Positions 22,680-34,230 of a DNA stretch of 64,000 bases are shown here, one piece after another. Numbering within the stretch: the stretch's first letter is position 1; every line of letters begins with the position of its first letter. Source of the stretch: Eupeodes corollae (taxonomy: Eukaryota > Arthropoda > Insecta > Diptera > Syrphidae). The notes beneath the pieces are model-generated. The model did no database searches and was not told where the DNA came from. It saw nothing but the letters and a program-made list of their open reading frames with translations. Both the position numbers and the translations under genes were made by a program. Location: positions 24,129,946 to 24,193,945 of the forward strand of contig NC_079148.1 in the NCBI RefSeq assembly GCF_945859685.1, given 5' to 3'.

Positions 22680-25600
22680 TCTACAAAAAGCACGAAAACG
22701 GAATGAAGCATTTTTGTTAATATAAACAAATGCAACCCTGTAAACCAAATAGATACATCTTAAAACACTTGTGGCTTGTGGAGCAGCGAAGATGACACCA
22801 GAAATGGTCATTATACGAAAGTAAAATTATGAGTAAGAGTATCGATCGGAGTGTAGTGCAGTGTGGATGGCAACGAGTAAAGTTAGTATGTATTAAGTGA
22901 AGATCAGTTTTCAGTTATTGTTGATGTTGGACTCATACAGCTTTCACCTAGTGTATGTGGCCTATGACTTTAAAAAATGACTGATGGCTAAAGAATGAAG
23001 AGATCATCAAATAATTTCCACCCAATGATATTGGCATAGCAGTAGATCATTTGTTAGTGACATATGTATGCCTCTCTGATGCATACACATACATTTCACA
23101 CTTTTCTTCCTAAAACCTAGATATTTATTAACGAACGTATGCGGCAGATATGCCACTTTATAATGATAAACTTCTGGAGTTTTGCTTATTTTTTTAACTC
23201 TACTTGGAAGAGTCTTTATGTTGAGATTCTTTTGTGGAAGTAGTCTGCTGATGCTTGTTGAATTTCAAATTAGCTGATCGCAAACTTGTTCGTGATCAGA
23301 ATGCATTTTAGAGGCGAGGTTAGAGCTCTCAACTGCATATACAACACTTTACCAAAATTAATTTATAGTAATCTTGAATAGATTCACTTAAGAGAAAGCT
23401 TAATAGTCACTTATTATATTTATGTACACTATTGTTAAAGACTCAACTGTCATGAAACCATGCCAATGGCTTGACTTTTCAAGGTAAGCGCACAATTTTA
23501 TGTTTTACTTATGCAACTAGGTTATAAGAAAGTTCGATACACTTAGTAGAGTAGTACTGTATGTGTACATATATGAATGTATGAGCAAGGGTAGCTGTGG
23601 CACTATGAAATTACTAATTCAACCCAGGGTACCTATAAAAAATTGTATCGCGAGATAAGGTGGAGTTATTATTCTTTTGACGATGGTAGATAGAGTGAAA
23701 GGTGCAATGTAAATGACCTTAAATGGTTTAAATTCAAATTAGGCTTAGCGAAATCAACTGAAGTATTTTTTCATGGTTTTTTGTGGTAGCTGACGAACTT
23801 TCTTTAAAGATATTTATTGACCTAGTCATTTTTTGAACACAGCATCGTGCATAGAATAACATACACTTATACTTTTTATATTTTATAATAAGAACTCTAT
23901 TTTGAGAGATTAAAGTTCATATTACTGGACCTTTATTTTAAATACATACATACACATAATTAATCGTTCATGTAACACAATGTTTTTATAAGGTTTGTAC
24001 CTCAGCTCTTTTGTTTGAAGGCTTTATTATCATTTATTTATTGTTGCTTCCATTGATTCCGCTTAATTTTGCTTTTATAACAATGGAAATAAGCAAATAT
24101 TGATCTTAACAAACTCAAACCCTTTGAGACTTATTTTACTCTTTATAATCTAAGCAGTGACCGTCGAATTATCTAACTCTTAAAGTTACTCATTTCAAAG
24201 TCAGTCAATCTTATTATAATCACATACTTGCATGGATTTTAAAATAACATAAAATAGGCTCATGAAATTCAAGATTAAAACCACACCTAAATTTATGGTC
24301 ACACACAAAATTAGTGTCGTCGTAAAATCAAGGATTGTTTAATTTAAAATTGCCACATATTGCTGGTAACCCAATTTTGATAAAACATATTAAAAAAAAA
24401 GTAATTAATATTATTTTTGTAACAACTTTTCAAATTAAATAATTATTCGCAGGTATGAACCTAACCTGCCCATATTATATTTGTTTGTATTGACTGAAAA
24501 TGGTGTGAATTTGTTTTGGTTTGTTTTGAATTTTATTTTTATTCCGCATATTATGTCATTATAATTATTACTCCATTTCATTGCATAATAAAACTCATAA
24601 ATGTTCATCATAAGGCAATGTACAAAGTACGTTGTATTCCTTTAAAGGTAAGCACGACGATGTTGATTATTGTGTCTTCAATTCAAAATACATAATAAGG
24701 TTCGTAGATGGCGCTTTGATATAAACCAGTTCTTCACTTATCTTCTATGAATATTCATACTTAAAAGAAATAATACAGTATGTAATCAGAAAGGTATGTT
24801 TACCTAAGTAAATATAAAAGTAAAAAGGGGCTTCAAGTGAAAGTGTCTACCCATATTGGTCGGCCCTTTAAAAAAAAAACTCGAGACACACTAAAATGAC
24901 TGCAATAATTGCTGCTTTTATCAAGACAAATAATTTTAATCGTTGTTCCCCTAACAGTGGGATAGAGTGATTTGAAATTAAATAAATTAATATGCAATTT
25001 CGAAATATGTCGGATATTTTGTTATATATTTTTTTTATACCAATGTGACGTAAATGCTTGTCCACACCCATTAAGCTCAAAAACAGTACATTTCTGGTAT
25101 TATTTCTACTATAAACTTCATCACCTGTAGATAAGAAAAAATATGTAAGCACTAGTTTGAAAAATTCATAAACATTTTAAATTTTCAGAGATGTGCCCTT
25201 TTAGAAATTGTATATTCAAATGAAACCTAAATGTTTGTCCTTAAGAAATCATTGCACAAAATTAATTGATAAATGTGTGGAGTGTTTACTTTTTATATTA
25301 AAAAAAAACACCCAATTTTATTAACTTTTACATAACAAATAAGAGAAAAAAAAATGTTTATATAATTTAAAAATAATATTAGATTTAGTTGGTTTTTATA
25401 CATTTACCTTTTGTGTTCTTACATTTTCCATCGGTTAATTGGGAAATCAATTCCACCTTATATCATTCAGATACAAAAAAGACCCACCACAGAAAATAAG
25501 CAGTACTCTTGTCATCCTCAAAAGATAAAAGCCATATTAAAACTTACCTTAGTTTAATTGAGTATGCCAAAAGTCTTATATAAGACGGCATTTTAACAAT

Positions 25601-26220
25601 GCCCAGTGACAAAATTAATACGTCAATTTATGAGTTCCTTCCGCTTCTTTAATTAAGAATTAAAAACCTTTTTTCCTCTTCATTTGATTATTGAGTTACC
25701 ATTATTATTGTTATAAGAATAAAATATCATTTTTACCAAAAGCTTAAGTAAACGATTAAATTATATTTTACACTAAAAAGCGAACCACTGTATAACACCA
25801 AAATGCAATCTTGCTAAAGAAGTTCTTCGCCTTAGGTCCGCGAAAATACGTGAAATGTTTACAAATATGATGAAGTATTTTTTGTATGATTGTTTGTTTT
25901 GCTTTAATCGTGTGCACATTTTTTGAAGCGCAATGAAATCAATCCAAATGATACTTTACTTGAAAATATCAATTAGAGATATATTGCAAAAATACAATCA
26001 CTCGCTGTAACCTCGAAATAATAAAATATTTAATATTCAAATCATGTAAAATGCGTAATTACAAATCTCAATTCGATTTATTGTTGCAGGTCTTTACTCT
26101 TTTGGGTAGTGATTGATTATTATTGGCATGAAACTTAATTTCATTACAAAAGAAAAAAGGCCAATGGACTGTATCAAATTTAATTATCTAATTATTATTT
26201 ATGTTTCATAACAATTTATT
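22680..26220. other. Intergenic or intronic, no gene seen
   Basis: About 3.5 kb of AT-rich sequence. The longest frame (minus strand, 24868-25152) has no recognisable domain and an ordinary AT-rich composition; I treat it as chance. No transposon ends identified. Confidence 0.4.
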
Positions 26221-26224
26221 TAAA

Positions 26225-26480
26225 AATGATCCTGGGATGCAAACGACACTGATAACTGGTCTCAAAACTTGCACCCACCTGATGTTGTTTTTTGTTTTGT
26301 TAGAAGATAAATTTCCTTTTAAAAAACTACGAAAAGTATGCAATCAATAATTGAGTTTAAAATGTTTTCGAGATTTTCGAGACTAGTGGACAATTTTTAG
26401 TTCTTTCTGAAAATCTCGATGTTTACATACATCTGTAATCTATTTGAGGTCAATATCGCTACTTGTTCTTTTCCATCCAA
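26225..26480. repeat. Short copy of the dispersed repeat seen at 7.7-9.0 kb
   Basis: Begins GATCCTGGGATGCAAACGAC, followed by ACTGATAACT, matching 7735-7770. It ends with TTTGAGGTCAATATCGCTAC, matching 8773-8795. The internal ~170-bp array is lacking. Confidence 0.6.
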
Positions 26481-27648
26481 ATCTTTAAGCCTTTAAGAGC
26501 AGTTCCAAATTTAAAAAATCGCAGTAATTACTTGTATTATTTATTTAACTTAAGACTGTGAAATATACACATTCTTTAATACCACATCATTCTTCAACAT
26601 TCGTAAAAGAATTAGATTCTTACACAGTAAGATGATAGATATTTTATAAATTTGTGAGAGCCTATGACTTAACTTTATATAAAAATTCAAATAAAAAAAA
26701 ATACGGTAAGAAAATAATATAAAATTAAATTAAATTAAAAAAAATAACAATAATTAATCGATATAATATTAATTGAATTATAAATAGAAATAAAATAGAA
26801 GAAGAAAAAGAATAAGAAAAGATAGTTAAGTTAGTTAAAGTAAGGAAGAGAATATAGCTAAGTTAAGCTAGTTGCTTTAGTTCGAAAAGAAGATCGTAAT
26901 ACTTTTTTGGAAAATATGCATACCACTTATATCCCGCAAATGAGTTTTAAGTGAGTTCCAGAGCCGACATGCAGCGATGAAAAATTTCCTTTCCGAGGTC
27001 GAACACGAAAAGCGTGGCAAAATTACCGATGTCGATCTGTTCGATGTTGACATTCTGATTTTTTTAAACAGATAAGCTGGTTGACGTGTTTTCAAGATTT
27101 TAAAAATAGTATCAATATTCAAAGCTTCATGAAGTCATTAAAACACATACTAAGCACAATCTCTTGTAAATGTGAAACATGGTCGTACCTTCTTAACCCA
27201 AAGATGTATCGAATGATACTATCGAATGCTATGTTTAATTTATTTTTGCTGGTGGAATAGCAGTTGTAAAAAAATAATGAGTGAGAACAGGTATTACAAG
27301 GATCCTTGCTAGAATTAGTCTGGTTTTAAATGGAGTGATGTTTTGGGCGATCCACAGCGTTCTAAGCGTTTCATAAGTTTTACCTACTGATTGGTTGATG
27401 TGTTTATTCCAGGTCAATGTTTTATTAAAGATTATTTCTAGATTTTTACTAGAATTTTTAAATTCTAATGGGTTCTGGTTTAGAAATATGGAAGTAAAGT
27501 ATGTTAAGTTTAATTCTTTTCTTGATATAACCAGGCATTTGCATTTGCTTGCGTTGAGAACCAACCCATTGCACGACGCCCAGTAGGATAGCTTTTCTAG
27601 TTCTTGGTTCAGAATGAAAGCGATGTCTTCAATTAAACCCGAAGGACT

Positions 27649-28679
27649 TACTTACTTACTTAAGGTGGGGCTACAGTCCGGGGCGGACCTGAGCCTCAAC
27701 CAACAAGCGTTTCCAGCCAGCTCGGTTCCTAGCTAGCTGTCTCCAGTTTCGCACGCCAAGTTGGTTGAAGTCCTCTCCCACCTGGGTGCTCCACCTGAGT
27801 CGCGGTCTTCCTCTATTGCGCCGTCCCTCGGGATTGGATTCGAAGACCTTCCGGGCTGGAGCGTTGATGTCCATCCGTTCTACATGACTTAGCCATCTAA
27901 GCCGTTGGACTTTAATTCTGCTAACTAGGTCAGTGTCGCTGTACCAAAAACCACCCGAAGAATATATATAGATAGTGATTTTAAAATGCTCGAGAGAGAA
28001 CTTTACTTCTCAGTTGCCTTCTAAGTCCAAAGAAGCAGCGATTTGCAAGAGTTATTCTTCGTTTGATTTCAGCGCTGGTGTCGTTGTCTGCATTAACAGC
28101 GGTGCCTAGGTAGACAAAGTCCTTAACTACCCCAAAGTTATAGCTGTCCATGGTGACGTTTTGTCCAAGACGTCGTCGTTCAGTGTCCTTTTTTGATGAC
28201 AGCATATACTTGGTCTTGCCCTCATTGACCACTAAACCCATCTTCGCTTCCATCGCAATGCTCAAAAAACGCTCCACTGACATCACGCTTTGATCTTCCA
28301 ATTATGTCAATATCATCTGCGTATCCGAGTAATTGGATGGACCTTTGGAAGATCGTGCCTCTAGTGTTGACGGTTGAGTTTTGCACAACTCTTTCCAGAA
28401 CGATGTTGCAGAAATCGCATGACAGTGCATTGCCTTGTCTAAAACCTTTTTTGACATCAATTGCATCGGTAAGATCTTTTCTGACCTTGATAGAGCAGCG
28501 TGCATTCTCCATCGTCATTCTGCACAAACGGATAAGTTTGACAGGGATGCTAAAACTAGACATTGCTCGGTAGAGCTCTTCCCTATAGATGCTGTCATAC
28601 CCGGCTTTAAAATCGATAAAGGGATGGTGAGTATCGATTTGAAGCTCCTGGGTTTTTTCCAAGATCTGCCGTAGTGTGA
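27649..28679 (-). mobile_element. RTE-like LINE, copy 2, nested, with target duplication
   Basis: Flanked by CCGAAGGACT at 27639-27648 and 28680-28689. Minus strand: RQILEKTQELQIDTHHPFID, YDSIYREELYRAMSS, KKGFRQGNALSCDFCNIVLE, then LGYADDIDIIGRSKRDVSGA. A second frame follows (MGLVVNEGKTKYMLSSKKD, KDFVYLGTAVNADNDTSAEI, TLANRCFFGLRRQLRSKV). A deletion near 27960 removes the middle of the C-terminal region. The last part is DINAPARKVFESNPEGRRNR down to VRPGL at 27671. The 3' end is CGGACTGTAGCCCCACC (27664-27680) plus TTAAGTAAGTAAGTA. The copy is 5'-truncated within the RT. The catalytic YADD is present but the frames are broken. Confidence 0.9.
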
Positions 28680-28959
28680 CCGAAGGACTGCTTTTGTAAA
28701 TTTGAATGTCATCGGCATATAATAAAACCGATTTCATAAAAAACCGAGTTCATTCCTAATGCCTTCTATAGTTTGAGTTTCGTTATATAGCTATGGTGTG
28801 AACGAAAACTTGATTGGACGACTGATGAAGTTGCTTAATTATTTTTGCATTATCCTTTCACAGACCTTAGAGAAATTGGTCTAATCGCAATCGCAAAGCG
28901 ATTAGAAGCAAATTTACTGTTTAGCTCATTAATATTCAATTCAGCTGGAAAATTCTAGT

Positions 28960-29690
28960 TTGTGCTATCAATGGAACGTGTCGATTAAATAAAATATTAA
29001 TATTTGTGTTTAGAAACTCGACTTGGTCATCTGGTGAAGGTATTAGGAAGATGGGTATGTTCATTAATGTAAAAATGCAGCATAAATTCAAGATTTGCGT
29101 TCATCAATGTAAATACAGTGCATTGCTGCAGTCGGTAACTCTGTTCAAAGGAACAGTCTGACAGCTGAAATGCGATCAAACCTGCAGTCATTTTATTTCT
29201 GTTGCTGCTCTGCAGGAAAATGTCAGAACAAGATGAGTAGGTACAAAATTGAATATTTATTAAATTTTGGCAAAAAATAAAATGATTTGTTATTAATAAG
29301 TTGAAAACATTCAAAACATATATAATTATATATGTCCTAATAAAATATTTTGTATTTGACATTTTGAAAGAATTTTTTTAACACAATAAAAAACCAGAAC
29401 ACGCGTAGCTCAAAGAAAACACTTGATTATTTCTGTCATACTTTTTTATAGGCCCCTACCCTACTTTAATAACATTTATGAACTGATTTTTGATATTGTA
29501 TATCTGCCACATTCTTGCAGTATTTTTTTCTGTTCATAAATGCATTGCAGGAATTTTGTTGGCATGGCTTGTACAACTAGTTGCATTTTTGAACTCACCC
29601 GATGTCATTCTATGCTATCATGTTTATATCATTTTTAAGATGTGTTTTATTGATATTCTTAAAATATCTAAACTTGAATTAAAATCATAG
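28960..29690. other. Unassigned segment inside a LINE remnant
   Basis: About 0.7 kb between recognisable RT and endonuclease parts of the Jockey-like LINE. It could be extremely decayed LINE sequence or a later insertion. No motif seen. Confidence 0.3.
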
Positions 29691-30164
29691 GTTAAAAAAA
29701 AAGATCAGGTCTAGAAAAAAATGGTGTTTCAAGCTGATCATATAACAGTACTCGATCTATTTCACTTCCATAGTAATGATCTAGTAGCGTACAGGATGAC
29801 TTGGAAAAGTGGGTTGGTTGAGTAATGTTCACTGAGTGCAAGTCGAAGGATCTCATGTTTTCAATTAACCTTTTGTCAGTTAAATGGCCACAGTTAAAGT
29901 CACCGTATATAATAATGTTTAAAGAGCTATGTAACAGTAATGTCTTCAATAACTCTTAACTATTAGGTCTGTAGATAGTTCCAAGAGAAGACTACCTTCT
30001 CTGTCTTTAACCTCCAAAAAAAATACTCGCAAGAAGAGCCGGGTGACGAATAGTATAACTTCTTACAGATAAGGTTTTACTTAACATATATAGCAACACC
30101 TCCTCCGCGGTTGCACCTATCAGAACGTTAAATTTTCCAAATTTATTTTTATTTTCAACAATCT

Positions 30165-30262
30165 GTTAATCCGGAGTATCCGTGGCTTAATAGATAGTGC
30201 GTAAGACGGTCATGCTAGAGGTCTTGTATTAAATCCCTGTACCACCCATTGGGTCACCTAAA
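30165..30262 (+). mobile_element. SINE, tRNA-like head only
   Basis: ATCCGTGGCTTAATAGATAG (A-box-like), AGTGCGTAAGACGGTCATGC, then GGTCTTGTATTAAATCCC (B-box-like). It aligns with the head of the SINE at 11.7 kb. It breaks off after ACCCATTGGGTCACC. Confidence 0.65.
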
Positions 30263-30295
30263 TTTATATAATAGATTTATTCCTAATCGATTTTC

Positions 30296-30713
30296 GGTTT
30301 CACTATAACGCGAATTTCAAATTTCGCTTACAAATGCCTCGCATTAAGCGAAAGAGTGCTTACAAACATAATGTAGTCATCAATTTCTCTATGTTCGTGG
30401 GATCCCCGTTTCTTCTGAATAATTTCTTTGGAGAATTGGGAATTCCTCGTCCTTTGATTTTGTTCTATGGGGATTTCCAAAACGCTACTCAAATGACAAT
30501 AGATATATCTTTCCGTAAAAAATAAGAATATGAATGTTATGTAATACATTCATATTCATATATATTCATGTTCTTAGAATTAAAGTGATTGATTAAAATG
30601 ATTTGTATTTGTTTGTATTCAATTTTGACTGTTTAATAATAATACACTAATTTTAGTTAACGCGATTTTTTTCGGAACGTATCCCTCCCGTAAAGCGGGT
30701 ATTACTGTAAGCT
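30296..30713. mobile_element. Possible pogo/Tigger-type MITE
   Basis: Left side GGTTTCACTATAACGCGAAT and TTTCGCTTACAA; right side complement CAGTAATACCCGCTTTACGG followed inward by TAACGCGATTTT in inverted sense. Such TAACGCGA-containing ends are familiar from pogo/Tigger elements. The terminal repeats match only partly, no clear TA duplication is seen, and the internal frame at 30334 has no sure homology. Confidence 0.35.
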
Positions 30714-30796
30714 GTTTTTTTAATACAATAAATCGAAGCGTTGTGACTTGTGAGTGAGAATATGAAAGACATTTTTAAAATATTTATTCCTTGTCA

Positions 30797-32490
30797 TGTT
30801 TCTCATGGGTAAAATAAATCAATAGACTCTTGATCTAGATCTTTCAAAACCCAAATTTCTACTGTTTTTGCATTCGATGGAGAAAAATAAATTGATTTAT
30901 TTTTAATTTAAGATCAAATCTTAGATCTTATTATTGCAATAATACTTATATAACACTGGTCAACAAAATGTTAACTTTTTTTTGCCACACGGACTTTTTT
31001 GATATTTTTTGCTTTGGTTGGTGATCATAAGAAAAAATAAATATTTAAAAAAATTTTATTTTATTGAGTAATTTAAAATATTGCGAAATATAACAGATCT
31101 TGTTAATCAAAACTGTATTTTTTTTGATAAATGACTTAATGAATCTTAGATTTTCTTCCATGTTTTGCTTCTGGTTGGTCCCTTTTAATTGCACAGCAGT
31201 AATCCGCTAACATATTTGGGTTCCATTTGCCCTAGTATCGCTTTTCCATATTCAAAATGTGTTGATGGAACCTCTCACCGTGCTGACAGGCACTAAATTG
31301 TCAGGAAAAAAATCCAGGTGGGAGTCTAAAAAGTGGATCTTAAGTGACACGTTGCAACCCTAAACTTTATATGTCATTAACAGCTCGCTAACCAACTCCA
31401 TGTAGCTGTCACTCTTGTGGTTACCCAACAAATTTGCAACAACATTTTTAAAAGCCTTCCATGCAGATTTTTCAAAATCGCTTAGTTTTTAGACGAGGTC
31501 ATAATAGTTCTGATAGTTTTTTGGACAAATTTAGATTCCTAACAAAATCATTTAAGTCTCTTTGCGTTATGAAATATGGCACGTTTGCGATTCCTTTAAA
31601 CTCAAAATCATCGTCCTCGTCAACACATTAACCTGAAATAGACGGGTGTGAATGGTCATTCGCAACAGACGTAGTTGCAACTAGTAATAGTTCTGGCAAG
31701 TTTTTACAATTACAGACTGGTCTTATAGCCGAAGATAAATTAGGAAAAATAACAGTATTTTTTTTTCTTGTATTTTATACCGTTTATGTCAGTGAGACAA
31801 AAATAGCAATCCGAAACGTGATCTCGCTGTTCAATCCATATCATGGGAACTGCAAACGGCATAGGTCGTGCGCCTTTCTTCCAGTCTGTTAAATTTTTCA
31901 CACACGTTATGCAACAGACATAAGGAGCCCAGGATTTGTCTTGATGGGCGACAGAAAAACCAAAACATTGGTGATAACACTCCATCACAAGATTTGTAAA
32001 GTTTCGTCTTTGTTTTTTGAATGTCAGTTCTCCGCAACATAACATAAATAGATAGGATCATTATTACACTTCCTCGACATGTTCACAGGGTTAATAAGAA
32101 AAAGCTAAAACACAAAAGCTAAAACACAAAGGTGTTAAAATGCAAAGACAAATATTTTTAAAACGGTTTACTTGGAAGCGCTTCTGTTAATTTGCTGCGT
32201 AGTACAAGTTTTGAGTTATACCGTATCACAACAAAACTGAGGCTAATTGACACTTGACAATTGTGATTTAATAATGAGATTAGATTGACAAAACAAAATA
32301 AGCTGTCAAAGTTCGTGTGACAAAACCAGTGTTGACCAGTGTAATTTTTAAACAAATATTTAGCAGGGTATTTGACAGCTCTACCGCAATCGTTCACACA
32401 TTCACTAAAAACTATTCCAATCGTGTTCCATGCGTCATGGTAAAATCAATCAATTTTTGAAGGAAATCTGAATTAACCATTTTAAATCCC
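30797..32490 (-). mobile_element. Decayed DNA transposon, parent type of the 22-kb MITE
   Basis: Left end TTTCTCATGGGTAAAATAAA and right end near 32470-32490 (CTGAATTAACCATTTTAAAT) correspond to the ends of the 339-bp MITE at 22156. Internal landmarks next to both ends also match (TTGATCTAGATCT, TTTTGCATTCGATGG, AATTTAAGATCAAAT on the left; TTTGACAGCTCTACCGC on the right). Between them lies about 1.2 kb absent from the MITE, with broken minus-strand coding sequence (see 31130-32061). A 2.8-kb element is inserted at or within a base or two of its right end. Confidence 0.65.
31130..32061 (-). pseudogene. Broken gene of a multicopy arthropod protein family
   Basis: Joined by eye over several frame shifts: CFGFSVAHQDKSWAPYVCC, ITCVKNLTDWKKGARPMPFA, VPMIW, DHVSDCYFCLTDINGI (a CxxC-rich N-terminal part, 32045-31740). 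Then FPNLSSAIRPV, RDLNDFVRNLNLSKK, and after an internal deletion AWKAFKNVVANLLGNHKSDS and NVSLKIHFLDSHLDFFPDN. Last come HGERFHQHILNMEKRYQGKW and NMLADYC, ending near 31140. From memory, these blocks recur in many near-identical uncharacterised proteins of insects and other invertebrates, which points to a transposon gene. I know no established name or mechanism. Stops and homopolymer frame shifts make this copy non-functional. Its location inside element-like ends supports transposon origin. Confidence 0.65.
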
Positions 32491-32635
32491 TTTACAGTAC
32501 GGTGACCATCCGTACAATTTTATAATGAGAAGTTCATTATTTGAAGAAAATGTTCATTTTAAATTTTTTTTGTCGGAAAACATAAAAATGTTCATTATTT
32601 CAGAAATTGCTCATTATTTTATGACTTTTCTTTAA

Positions 32636-32865
32636 CCCGCCAATGGGAACCTACTGGTCTGTGAGACCGGGTTTACGAAAAAGTTCGAATAAAATTCTTC
32701 TCCGTTATTATTTTTTTTTTTTTAATTTGAATCTGTGTATTGTAACTGTTTTATTGTCAAGGAGCATATATTACAAAAAAAAAACATGAAATATTAGTAA
32801 CACATTTGAAAAAAATCTTCAGTTGAAAAACCCGGTCTGTGAGACCGGCGACGTCACCATTGATC
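32636..32865. mobile_element. Possible piggyBac-type MITE
   Basis: TTAA (32632-32635) is followed by CCCGCCAATGGGAACC and then GGTCTGTGAGACCGGGTTT. At the other side (32831-32849) the same GGTCTGTGAGACC palindrome occurs in AAACCCGGTCTGTGAGACCGG, giving inverted ends. TTAA plus CCC is the piggyBac signature. The right terminus is decayed (CTAA instead of TTAA). Confidence 0.45.
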
Positions 32866-32979
32866 AAAGTCTAATTTGCGTCACCAATAGCAGATTAAGG
32901 AAAGCTTAAAAATGAAAACCATTAAATGTTTAATGAAAACGTAGCCTTATATCATAATTCGTAACATTGACATACTATA

Positions 32980-33364
32980 CATGGACTACTAGGAGCCAAC
33001 TTAACAATGGTTCCACTCTTAACGGACAAAACGGTAGCGCAAAAGTTGTGTAATATTTACATTTAATACTCACAGTCACAGAGCACAGCCTGCTTCAGCT
33101 TTATTTTGCACGAACTGTCGAAATCTTTCAATAACATACAAAAAAAACATGTCATCGTTTGTCTTCAACAAATTATACTTACTTTATTATATCAATACTT
33201 TCTATGTCAGAAAAAAGCTTATATCAACTAAATACAAACAGATGTCGCTAAATATTTCATAACTTTTTTTGCCACTGTGCCTGGAAGTCTAGTGTAGCTA
33301 ATTTGAAGCGGAACCATTTTTATTCAAATTTTGTATGGAAAATTCACACCCCTAGCAGTCCATG
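32980..33364. mobile_element. 385-bp MITE with CATGGACT ends and TA duplication
   Basis: Left end CATGGACTACTAGGAG, right end complement CATGGACTGCTAGGGG. TA flanks both ends (32978-32979 and 33365-33366). Non-coding. A TA target suggests Tc1/mariner-type mobilisation. Confidence 0.65.
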
Positions 33365-34135
33365 TATGATGATGTCAATGATTCGTAATCTTTCTTTTTC
33401 GGTACACTTCCTAATCTACCAATTACAAAAATCAGATCATATTATACATCCTAACAACTAATACTCTTACACTTGCGCACAGGATGACTTTCACGACTGG
33501 AAATGAATTTTACCCTTGAGCTTTACTGACCATGACAATGGTAAAAATAACTTTCAGTGAATGTGAATGAAACTCATCTTTTTTGCATTCGGACTAGTTA
33601 TGACATTTTCCAAAAGTAATTTTGAGAGTGCAATCCGACTGTTGGAATTATTTCATTGTTGAAAAATCGTTCACTCCAAAAATAAATGAAGAGCAGGGGT
33701 AACAGTCTTTCCTGAGACGAAGTGGAGTTAAGTTTAATGTATATCATAGAGGAAATATATTATCTAGAGTCCCGACTTAATGGGTTATGATCTTATCGGC
33801 CTATAATCTATGATGCATATGTTGAAAAAGAGAATCAATATTTAATTTAATGACACTGATGTTTTCGACGAGCTTTCAGTGTACAAAATTGTGTTTCTTC
33901 AGAAAAAATGATTGAATGGAAGGAGAGTCAAATAAGTGCTGGAGATAGGTGGGTCGAAATTTTCAAGTTTTTCAATAAAAAAAATGATACAGTATGCAAA
34001 CATTTCAAAAATCGTAGAGATTTTTGTATGCCTTCCTGGGTCTAATGCCCCTTCAGAGAGTTTTCTCAATTTTAAACAATGTATGAACAAACAAAAAAAC
34101 AATCTATTTTAATTTGCAAATATAAAATAAATATA

Positions 34136-34230
34136 TAAATTGGGTGGCGCAACAGTCAATGAAGAACTAGGGACTAGTGACTGATAACTCTCAACCATTC
34201 CTGTGTGCGAGTAATGTTGTCAGGTAATTT
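34136..34230 (-). mobile_element. SINE 3' fragment
   Basis: GGTGGCGCAACAGTCAATG onward matches the 3' half of the SINE at 11.7 kb as far as GTTGTCAGG. The head is missing. Confidence 0.7.

Larger units (their letters stand above)
26877..30135 (-). mobile_element. Jockey-like LINE remnant, interrupted by a nested LINE
   Basis: Read from 30135 down. Endonuclease pieces lie at 30110-29690 (RGGGVAIYV-like start, IIIYGDFNCGHLTDKRLIEN, THFSKSSCTLLDHYYGSEID, DQLETPFFSRPDLFF). Then comes about 0.7 kb that I cannot align. RT resumes at 28737 with SVLLYADDIQIYKSSPSV, where it is cut by the RTE-like copy. It continues at 27564 with VLNASKCKCLVISRKELN and RLILARILVIPVLTHYFF. The C-terminal end is at 27122-26877 (STSVILPRFSCSTSERKFFI, RLWNSLKTHLRDISG). 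The presence of the YADD box on one side and the thumb on the other side of the nested element shows one original copy. It resembles the LINEs at 43-45 kb and 58-60 kb. Confidence 0.8.

Noticed and set aside
24868..25152. 94-residue minus-strand frame
   Set aside because: No domain, hydrophobic AT-driven composition, no splice or promoter context.
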